From: Acholeplasmataceae bacterium
Lineage (GTDB): Bacteria > Bacillota > Negativicutes > Acidaminococcales > Acidaminococcaceae
Length of the DNA: 12,263 bases
Reading direction: 5' to 3'
Assembly (NCBI GenBank): GCA_012719555.1
Contig: JAAYAE010000143.1
Coordinates: 1 to 12,263 of the forward strand
The translations under genes and the position numbers were made by a program. Numbering within the stretch: the first letter of the stretch is position 1; each line of letters opens with the position of its first letter. Of the stretch, positions 7,118 to 12,263 are shown piece by piece. The notes under the pieces were generated by a model. The model worked only from the letters and a program-made list of their open reading frames with translations. It did not search any database and was not told where the DNA came from.

Positions 7118-7675
7118 ATGACTGAGCCTAAAAAAATTACTACACCCTTAACAGATGAGGTTATAAAAACGCTGCATGCCGGCGACAGTGTGCTTATTAC
7201 AGGTCCTATTTATACCGCTCGTGACGCAGCTCATAAAAGAATGACAGAGGCTTTGGCTCGTGGGGAAGGGTTACCTATAGATGTGAAGGGTAACGTTATT
7301 TATTATGTTGGTCCTTCTCCCGAAAAACCCGGACAAGCTGTGGGTTCTGCCGGTCCTACTACTAGTGGACGCATGGACAAATACACACCTACCATGATTG
7401 AACAAGGTATGAAGGGAATGATTGGGAAGGGTTCGCGTTCACAAGAAGTTATAGATTCCTGTGTTAAACACTGTGCAGTGTATTTTGTAGCTATTGGTGG
7501 TGCGGCTGTTGTTATTTCTCAATCCATAAAAAAACAAGAGCTATTGGCATATGGTGATTTAGGTCCGGAAGCCATTAGACGTTATGATGTAGTGGATTTC
7601 CCAGCTATCGTATGTGTCGATTGCTATGGTAATGATACCTATAAAGATGGGTTAAAGAAGTATTCTAAAGAATAA
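7118..7675 (+). CDS. class I fumarate hydratase beta subunit
   Basis: This 185-residue protein is the C-terminal half of the two-subunit class I fumarase (FumA C-terminal/TtdB family) and should pair with the alpha subunit just upstream. Seen in it are LTDEVIKTLHAGDSVLITG near the N-terminus (residues 8-26), the YTARDAAHKRM helix (29-39), the substrate-site block GPTTSGRMDKYTP (80-92), IGKG (104-107) and a C-terminal CVDCYGND. The ATG follows GGGGGA and AAGGA ribosome sites between the two genes. A GC-rich hairpin shortly downstream probably ends the operon. As with the alpha subunit, tartrate dehydratase activity cannot be excluded from sequence alone. Confidence 0.92.
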   Translation: MTEPKKITTPLTDEVIKTLHAGDSVLITGPIYTARDAAHKRMTEALARGEGLPIDVKGNVIYYVGPSPEKPGQAVGSAGPTTSGRMDKYTPTMIEQGMKGMIGKGSRSQEVIDSCVKHCAVYFVAIGGAAVVISQSIKKQELLAYGDLGPEAIRRYDVVDFPAIVCVDCYGNDTYKDGLKKYSKE

Positions 7676-7689
7676 TTTTCTAAATACAT

Positions 7690-7730
7690 CCCCCCTGCCT
7701 TGTAAAAGGTGGGGGGGGTTGTACGTTTTT
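7690..7730 (+). terminator. probable rho-independent terminator after the fumarase genes
   Basis: A run of six C (7690-7695) and CCTT (7698-7701) pair with AAGG (7706-7709) and the G run from 7711, around a four-base loop. The T tract is imperfect, broken by GTACG before six T. The strength of the stem and its place just after the last gene of the operon support termination. Confidence 0.7.
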
Positions 7731-7766
7731 TAATGTTTTGTGTAATACTGGTTGCATATTTTTATA

Positions 7767-7795
7767 TTGACATTTACCTTTTGATAGCTTAATAT
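7767..7795 (+). promoter_or_regulatory. consensus sigma70 promoter of the SAM riboswitch-metQ unit
   Basis: TTGACA (7767-7772) is a perfect -35 box, followed by a 17-base spacer and TAATAT (7790-7795). The start would fall near 7801-7803, just before the riboswitch. It is the strongest promoter in the window, as expected of a gene whose output is set by attenuation rather than by initiation. Confidence 0.85.
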
Positions 7796-7816
7796 GATAA
7801 ATAACTTAATAACGAT

Positions 7817-7970
7817 ACTCTTATCGAGAGTGGCGGAGGGAATGGCCCTATGAAGCTACAGCAACCATTTTGCTTTAATAACAAAAACGGTGCTAAGTCC
7901 TGCAGGTTAAACTGCAAGATGGGAGGAAAGTAGTAGTGCAGACTCTTTCCTCGGGAAGAGTTTTTTGTTT
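7817..7970 (+). ncRNA. SAM-I (S-box) riboswitch with transcription attenuator
   Basis: This leader RNA binds S-adenosylmethionine and stops transcription when SAM is plentiful. The aptamer shows the S-box core: CTCTTATC, GGAGGGAATGGCCC, ATGAAGC, CAGCAACC and GGTGCTAA. P1 is 7818-7825 with 7918-7925, P2 is GTGGC (7830-7834) with GCTAC (7855-7859), and P4 is TGCAG (7901-7905) with CTGCA (7912-7916). Bases 7923-7930 (GAGGAAAG) are complementary to 7945-7952, forming an antiterminator that uses the 3' strand of P1 and the 5' strand of the terminator. SAM binding locks P1 and frees the terminator, so this is an OFF switch. The gene it controls encodes a methionine-binding lipoprotein, the expected type of target. 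Confidence 0.96.
7942..7970 (+). terminator. riboswitch-controlled intrinsic terminator
   Basis: An 8-bp stem, 7942-7949 with 7954-7961 (one T-G pair), closes a short loop and runs straight into a T-rich tract ending TTTTTTGTTT. Its 5' strand overlaps the antiterminator partner 7945-7952, so the two structures exclude each other. Confidence 0.92.
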
Positions 7971-8025
7971 GTTGGGGAGAAAATAGGGACAATGAAGTCC
8001 CGCAATTTATAAGGGAGATGTTATC

Positions 8026-8853
8026 ATGAAAAAAATTTTACTTGTAGCTGGTGCTCTTTTGGGTATTGCAGCACTTATTACCGGTTGCAGCAGTAATGAG
8101 AAAAAAACGACTGATCAAGCTGCAAATAGTAAGAAAGTAGTTTTAAAAGTGGGGGCAACCCCGGTACCTCATGCCGAAATACTTAATTTTATCAAACCAA
8201 TGTTGGCTAAAGAGGGTATTGATTTGCAAGTTATTGAGTTTAGCGATTATGTTAAACCCAATCTGGCTTTAAATGATAAAGAGTTAGATGCTAATTATTT
8301 TCAGCATGTTCCCTATTTAGAAAAATTTGCTTCTGAAAGGAAATTACCTTTAATTTCATTAGTCAAGGTTCACATTGAACCTATGGGTATTTATTCTAAA
8401 TCCATAAAAGACATAAAAAATGTTCCTTTCGGTTCTCATGTTGCTATTCCTAATGATCCTACTAATGGTGGAAGAGCATTGTCAATTTTACAAGCCGCAG
8501 GACTTTTAAAACTGAAAGACGGAGTTGGTGTTGGTGGTACAGTAGCTGATGTTGTAGAAAACCCCAAAGGTCTGGAATTTGTGGAAGTTGAAGCGGCACT
8601 GCTTCCTCGTACTTTGGATGACGTTGCGCTTTCAGTTATAAATTCCAATTTTGCCATGGAGGCTAAATTAAATCCGGTAAAAGATGCCTTGTTTTCGGAA
8701 CCAAAAGACTCTCCTTATGCTAATATAGTTGCTATTCGCAAAGGTGATGAAAATCGTCCGGAATTACAAAAGTTAGCGAAAGCACTTACCAGTCCTGAAG
8801 TAAAAAAATTTATTGAGGAAAAGTACAAGGGTGCCGTTGTACCTGCGTTCTAA
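8026..8853 (+). CDS. metQ: MetQ-type methionine-binding lipoprotein (NlpA family)
   Basis: This is the substrate-binding lipoprotein of a methionine ABC importer, anchored outside the cytoplasmic membrane. The 275-residue protein starts with a lysine-led hydrophobic signal sequence and a lipobox ITGC, lipid-modified at C21. The mature part has the NlpA/MetQ blocks KVGATPVPHAEIL (41-53), VIEFSDYVKPNLAL (69-82) and DANYFQHVPYL (88-98), and a C-terminal FIEEKYKGAVVPAF. The ribosome site AAGGGAGATG lies 5-6 bases before the ATG. Control by the SAM-I riboswitch immediately upstream supports methionine as ligand. There is no metN or metI beside it: a hairpin and then a polyamine operon follow, so it must work with a transporter encoded elsewhere or be a second binding protein. 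Confidence 0.93.
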   Translation: MKKILLVAGALLGIAALITGCSSNEKKTTDQAANSKKVVLKVGATPVPHAEILNFIKPMLAKEGIDLQVIEFSDYVKPNLALNDKELDANYFQHVPYLEKFASERKLPLISLVKVHIEPMGIYSKSIKDIKNVPFGSHVAIPNDPTNGGRALSILQAAGLLKLKDGVGVGGTVADVVENPKGLEFVEVEAALLPRTLDDVALSVINSNFAMEAKLNPVKDALFSEPKDSPYANIVAIRKGDENRPELQKLAKALTSPEVKKFIEEKYKGAVVPAF

Positions 8854-8865
8854 TATGCTTTAGAT

Positions 8866-8891
8866 AATAGCCCACATTTATGTGGGCTATT
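8866..8891 (+). terminator. hairpin terminator after metQ
   Basis: AATAGCCCACA (8866-8876) and TGTGGGCTATT (8881-8891) form a perfect 11-bp stem with a four-base loop. The tail TTAATCTTTCC is only moderately T-rich. The structure is symmetrical, but no gene faces it from the right, so it serves metQ. Confidence 0.75.
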
Positions 8892-8906
8892 AATCTTTCC
8901 AATATA

Positions 8907-8935
8907 TTGACAAAAAGTTGCTCTTAATGTATTGT
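8907..8935 (+). promoter_or_regulatory. sigma70 promoter of the polyamine operon
   Basis: A perfect TTGACA (8907-8912), a 17-base spacer and TATTGT (8930-8935) place the transcript start near 8942. This lies after the metQ hairpin, so the spe genes are transcribed independently of the SAM riboswitch. The leader of about 50 bases shows no recognised riboswitch. Confidence 0.75.
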
Positions 8936-8991
8936 TTGATTATTAGGATGCAGTCTGGTGATGATAAATATTCTTAGGGGGAAAGAAATGC

Positions 8992-9759
8992 ATGGAAAAT
9001 AAATTAAAACTTTATGGGTTTAACAACCTTACTAAAACTTTGAGCTTTAATATCTATGATATTTGTTATGCCAGTACTGAACGAGAGCAACATGACTATA
9101 TAGCTTATATTGACGAGCAGTATAATTCTGAAAGGCTGACAGCGATATTAAAACATGTAACAGATATGATAGGAGCTAAAGTTATAAGTATCTCTAAACA
9201 GGATTATGATCCTCAAGGCGCTAGTGTAACAATACTTATTGCCGAGGAGTATAAGATTCCCATTGCTCATAAAGGCGAAACCGTATTAGCTCATTTAGAC
9301 AAAAGTCATATTACAGTGCATACTTACCCTGAATTTCATCCGGATAATTCTATTGCTACCTTTAGAGTAGATATTGACGTTGCTACCTGCGGTGAAATTA
9401 CTCCACTAAAAACCTTAGATTATTTGATTAGCAGTTTCGATTCGGATATTATAACCATGGATTACAGAGTGCGTGGGTTTACTAGGGATATGGATGGTAA
9501 AAAATTATTTATTGACCATAATATTACTTCAATCCAAGACTATTTTGATAAAAAAACATTAAAAAAATACGATGCTGTAGATATTAATGTTTATCAAGCT
9601 AATATTTTCCATACAAAACTATTAATCAAAGATATTGATTTGCAAAATTACTTGTTTAAAGCGGATGTATATGAGTTATCTCCAAAAACAAGATTAAATA
9701 TTACAAACAGTTTGCGCCGTGAAATGATAGAAATTTTTAGCGGTACGAATATATATTAA
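8992..9759 (+). CDS. speD: S-adenosylmethionine decarboxylase proenzyme
   Basis: Decarboxylates SAM to give the aminopropyl donor for spermidine synthesis. The 255-residue protein closely resembles the E. coli-type SpeD (about 264 residues), not the short B. subtilis/Thermotoga form: LYGFNNLTKTLSFNIYDICY near the N-terminus, DYDPQGASVTIL (71-82), HLDKSHITVHTYPE (101-114) and DYRVRGFTRDMDG. Self-cleavage between K104 and S105 should give the beta chain and a pyruvoyl group on the alpha chain; C133 in ATCGE fits the conserved active-site cysteine. No other in-frame start exists between the upstream stop at 8962 and this ATG. An out-of-frame ATG at 8988 sits closer to the ribosome site. The next gene's ribosome site begins at the stop codon. 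Confidence 0.96.
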   Translation: MENKLKLYGFNNLTKTLSFNIYDICYASTEREQHDYIAYIDEQYNSERLTAILKHVTDMIGAKVISISKQDYDPQGASVTILIAEEYKIPIAHKGETVLAHLDKSHITVHTYPEFHPDNSIATFRVDIDVATCGEITPLKTLDYLISSFDSDIITMDYRVRGFTRDMDGKKLFIDHNITSIQDYFDKKTLKKYDAVDINVYQANIFHTKLLIKDIDLQNYLFKADVYELSPKTRLNITNSLRREMIEIFSGTNIY

Positions 9760-9766
9760 GAGGTGA
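9758..9766 (+). promoter_or_regulatory. ribosome binding site pointing to a TTG start for the decarboxylase
   Basis: AAGAGGTGA overlaps the speD stop and lies 8 bases before the TTG at 9775. The in-frame GTG at 9763 is inside this Shine-Dalgarno, with no ribosome site of its own. No in-frame ATG occurs until residue 42, too close to the conserved core. Confidence 0.65.
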
Positions 9767-9774
9767 AGCTTAAA

Positions 9775-11292
9775 TTGTCAAAACTTATAGGGGATGCCGC
9801 TTGCGCTAAATCGGAAGGGGAAAAAAACAATGAAACCGATAGGCTATCTTGTCAAACGGAGGCCCCTATTTTAGAGGCTTTAGAAGAATTCAAACAAATG
9901 CGTTTGGTACCTTTTGATGTACCGGGGCACAAACGTGGTAAAGGAAATAAAGAATTAACGGAGTTCTTGGGTGAAAAATGTTTAACTGTTGATGTAAACT
10001 CAATGAAACAACTAGATAATCTTTGCCATCCTATTAGCTGTATTAAAGCAGGCGAAGAATTGGCGGCAATGGCTTTTGGCGCGGCACATGCTTTTTTTAT
10101 GGTAAATGGAACAACTTCTGCTGTACAGGCTATGATTCTTTCAGTCTGTAAACGAGGCGATAAGATTATTTTGCCACGCAATGTCCATCGCAGTGTAATT
10201 AATGCCTTGGTTCTTTGTGGGGCTATACCTGTTTATATTAACCCACAAATTAATGAGAGACTTGGAATCGCTTTAGGGATGAAATTAAGTGAAGTGGAAG
10301 AGGCAATTAACGCTAACCCTGATGCTGTGGCTGTTTTAGTCAATAATCCTACATATTATGGAATATGCTCTAACCTAAAAGCAATTACACAATTAGCTCA
10401 TGCCCATAATATGTTTATGTTAGTTGATGAAGCACATGGTACACATTTTTATTTCGGAGAAAATTTACCAATAGATGCTATGACTGCCGGAGCGGATTTT
10501 TCTTCGGCTAGTATGCATAAATCAGGTGGATCTCTTACTCAGAGTTCTTTTTTACTTTGCGGAGCTAACGTTAATGCCAAGCATGTGCGACAAGTAATTA
10601 ATTTAACTCAGACCACTAGTGGCTCTTATCTTTTACTTTCTAGTTTGGATATTTCTCGCAGAAATTTAGCTTTGCACGGGAAACAAATTTTTCATGATGT
10701 AGAAAATTTGGTGGAATACGCGCGTAAGGAAATAAACCATATTGGTGACTATTATGCATATTCTAAGGAGCTTATTAACGGAGATTCTATATATGATTTT
10801 GATGTTACCAAGCTGTCCATAAATACTTTAGATGTAGGATTAGCAGGTATAGAGGTCTATGCTTTATTGCGTGATGAGTATGATATACAAATTGAATTTG
10901 GTGATATTGGTAATATATTAGCTTATGTTTCTGTAGGTGACAGCTATAAAAATATAGAACGTCTTATTGGTGCTTTATCTGAAATACGTAGACTTTATAA
11001 AAAAAGCCGCGTAGGTATGCTGCGGCATGAATATATTACACCACAGGTTGTAACTACACCTCAAGAAGGCTTCTATAGCGAAAAGATGTCTTTGCCTTTA
11101 GAAGAGAGTGTTGGACATATTTGTGCTGAATTTGTTATGTGTTATCCTCCGGGAATCCCAATTTTGGCTCCGGGAGAGGCTATTACCAAAGAAATTATTG
11201 AGTATATCAAATATGCTAAAGACAAAGGTTGTTCAATGACAGGTCCTGAAGATATGGAAATAAATCGTCTCAATGTATTGAGGGGGGACTAA
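9775..11292 (+). CDS. speA: PLP-dependent Orn/Lys/Arg decarboxylase, probably arginine decarboxylase (SpeA-type)
   Basis: This is a fold-type I, PLP-dependent decarboxylase like B. subtilis SpeA (about 490 residues), here 505 residues from the TTG start. Conserved points are PFDVPGHKRGKG (46-57), the substrate-site block FFMVNGTTSA (107-116), the cofactor motif VDEAHGTH (217-224), SMHKSGG with K249 as the Schiff-base lysine, and YPPGIPILAPGE in the C-terminal domain. Lysine and ornithine decarboxylases share this fold, but a downstream agmatinase argues strongly for arginine, giving agmatine. The first 45 or so residues are a variable extension with two cysteines and many charged residues. 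It sits between speD and speE with gaps of 15 and 4 bases. The start could instead be the GTG at 9763. Confidence 0.9.
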   Translation: MSKLIGDAACAKSEGEKNNETDRLSCQTEAPILEALEEFKQMRLVPFDVPGHKRGKGNKELTEFLGEKCLTVDVNSMKQLDNLCHPISCIKAGEELAAMAFGAAHAFFMVNGTTSAVQAMILSVCKRGDKIILPRNVHRSVINALVLCGAIPVYINPQINERLGIALGMKLSEVEEAINANPDAVAVLVNNPTYYGICSNLKAITQLAHAHNMFMLVDEAHGTHFYFGENLPIDAMTAGADFSSASMHKSGGSLTQSSFLLCGANVNAKHVRQVINLTQTTSGSYLLLSSLDISRRNLALHGKQIFHDVENLVEYARKEINHIGDYYAYSKELINGDSIYDFDVTKLSINTLDVGLAGIEVYALLRDEYDIQIEFGDIGNILAYVSVGDSYKNIERLIGALSEIRRLYKKSRVGMLRHEYITPQVVTTPQEGFYSEKMSLPLEESVGHICAEFVMCYPPGIPILAPGEAITKEIIEYIKYAKDKGCSMTGPEDMEINRLNVLRGD

Positions 11293-11296
11293 TAAT

Positions 11297-12148
11297 ATGG
11301 AATTATGGTTTAGTGAAAAACACACAGAAACTGTAAAGCTTTCTATTAAAGTTGATAAGCAATTGGTTAGTTTGCAAAGCGATTTCCAAAGAATAGATAT
11401 TTTTGATTCCCAAGAATTTGGCCGGTTTTTGACTTTGGATGGCTATATGATGCTTACCGAAAAAGATGAATTTATTTATCACGAAATGATTACTCATGTT
11501 CCTATGGCGGTACACCCTAATGCACGTAGGGTGCTTGTTATTGGGGCTGGTGATGGCGGTGTTATTCGTGAATTAACTCGTTACAAAAACGTAGAACATA
11601 TTGATTTAGTGGAAATAGATGAAATGGTTGTGAAAATATGCAAAGAATATTTACCACAAACTGCTTGCTGTTTTGATGATCCTAGGGTGCACCCTTATTA
11701 CGAAGATGGTTTGAAATTTGTACGTAAACATGAGAATGAATATGACCTTATTATTGTTGATTCTACGGATCCCTTTGGTCCGGGAGAAGGTCTTTTTACC
11801 AAAGAATTTTATGGTAATTGTTATAAGGCATTAAAAGAAGACGGTATTATGGTTAATCAGCATGAAAGCCCCTTCTATACTTCTGATGCAATCGCTATGA
11901 AACGTGCGCACAAACGTATTGTTGAATCTTTTGCCATTAGCCGTGTGTATCAAGCCCATATCCCTACATATCCTTCAGGACATTGGCTTTTTGGTTTTGC
12001 TTCCAAAAAATATCATCCCATACATGACCTAAATGCTAGCCGCTGGAATGCTTTAGGGCTAAAAACAAGTTATTACAATACCAACTTGCATAAAGGGGCT
12101 TTCTATTTGCCTAACTATGTACAGGAGATGCTACATGATGTTGAATAA
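11297..12148 (+). CDS. speE: spermidine synthase (putrescine aminopropyltransferase)
   Basis: Transfers the aminopropyl group from decarboxylated SAM to putrescine. The 283-residue length fits bacterial SpeE. Residues 1-60 form the N-terminal beta domain with LDGYMMLTEKDEFIYHEM (47-64). The Rossmann methyltransferase-like core follows: VIGAGDGGVIRE (81-92), LVEIDEMVV (104-112) and IIVDSTDPFGPGEGLF (152-167), with D155 as the likely catalytic base and D158 nearby. The ribosome site AGGGGGGA lies inside the last codons of speA, 8 bases before the ATG. The 3' end overlaps the start of speB by 14 bases. Aminopropylation of agmatine is a known alternative in some relatives, but the adjacent agmatinase is compatible with the ordinary putrescine route. 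Confidence 0.95.
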   Translation: MELWFSEKHTETVKLSIKVDKQLVSLQSDFQRIDIFDSQEFGRFLTLDGYMMLTEKDEFIYHEMITHVPMAVHPNARRVLVIGAGDGGVIRELTRYKNVEHIDLVEIDEMVVKICKEYLPQTACCFDDPRVHPYYEDGLKFVRKHENEYDLIIVDSTDPFGPGEGLFTKEFYGNCYKALKEDGIMVNQHESPFYTSDAIAMKRAHKRIVESFAISRVYQAHIPTYPSGHWLFGFASKKYHPIHDLNASRWNALGLKTSYYNTNLHKGAFYLPNYVQEMLHDVE

Positions 12149-12263
12149 AAATATTACAACGTTTATCGGCTGTGATAAAGAATATAAAGATGCAAATATA
12201 GTATTATTTGGTGCTCCCTTTGATGGCACTACTTCTTTTCGTCCTGGTACGCGCTTTGCCGGA
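12135..12263 (+). CDS. speB: agmatinase, 5' part (runs off the window)
   Basis: Only the first 43 codons are present, open to the right edge. The stretch VLFGAPFDGTTSFRPGTRFAG is characteristic of the N-terminus of ureohydrolases of the agmatinase type, which split agmatine into putrescine and urea in a manganese-dependent reaction. The metal-binding residues lie beyond the window. Two adjacent ATGs (12135 and 12138) are possible; AGGAG at 12122-12126 is 8 or 11 bases before them. The gene begins inside speE in another frame, so translation is probably coupled. Arginase or another ureohydrolase is possible, but the spe context supports agmatinase. Confidence 0.85.
   Translation, partial: MMLNKNITTFIGCDKEYKDANIVLFGAPFDGTTSFRPGTRFAG

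Noticed and set aside
7690..7718. C and G homopolymer runs as a possible phase-variation tract
   Set aside because: The runs are outside any gene and promoter and pair with each other as a terminator stem.
7789..7992. Minus-strand open frame of 67 codons across the metQ leader
   Set aside because: It lies exactly over the SAM-I riboswitch and its terminator, whose structure explains the bases, and its translation resembles no known protein.
8936..8975. Second riboswitch or attenuator in the speD leader
   Set aside because: The leader is only about 50 bases long, with no S-box or other known aptamer core and no terminator hairpin before the start codon.

Overview
The window is low-GC bacterial DNA with strong Shine-Dalgarno sites, sigma70-type promoters and short gene spacing. 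Every gene lies on the + strand. A Firmicute-type SAM-I riboswitch, an E. coli-like SpeD, a two-subunit iron-sulfur fumarase and a short malic enzyme together suggest an anaerobic Firmicute of the Negativicutes (Phascolarctobacterium/Acidaminococcus-like). That placement is an inference from gene content and is not proven by any marker here. I see no mobile element, CRISPR array, tRNA or rRNA.

Region 1 (about 68-4927) looks like one operon of five genes: a hydantoinase/oxoprolinase-family ASKHA-fold protein, a histone-deacetylase-family amidohydrolase with a cysteine-rich tail, RNase PH (rph), an XTP/dITP diphosphatase of the RdgB/HAM1 family, and a YfcE/MJ0936-type metallophosphoesterase. 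Two junctions are ATGA overlaps, and the other gaps are 1 and 18 bases. The last three genes are RNA and nucleotide housekeeping; the first two have no assigned role.

Region 2 (4922-7730) is a malate module: malic enzyme followed by the alpha and beta subunits of class I fumarate hydratase. Its promoter overlaps the stop codon of the preceding gene, and a perfect 9-bp inverted repeat covers the spacer and -10 box. The enzymes link pyruvate, malate and fumarate, as expected of an anaerobe that makes or uses C4 dicarboxylates. A GC-rich hairpin closes the unit.

Region 3 (7767-8891) is a monocistronic methionine-uptake unit: a consensus promoter, a complete SAM-I riboswitch with mutually exclusive antiterminator and terminator, and a MetQ-type lipoprotein with no transporter ATPase or permease beside it. 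A hairpin follows.

Region 4 (8907 to the right edge) is a polyamine operon with its own promoter: speD, a SpeA-type PLP decarboxylase, speE, and speB running off the window. Together they make spermidine from arginine via agmatine and putrescine, with SpeD turning S-adenosylmethionine into the aminopropyl donor. The adjacent methionine-uptake gene under SAM control makes metabolic sense beside this SAM-consuming operon.

Most of the window is conserved metabolism. The points most worth a second look are the hydantoinase-like/deacetylase pair and the deacetylase's cysteine-rich tail, the operator-like repeat on the malic enzyme promoter, the orphan riboswitch-controlled metQ, and a tiny decoy reading frame over the speD start.
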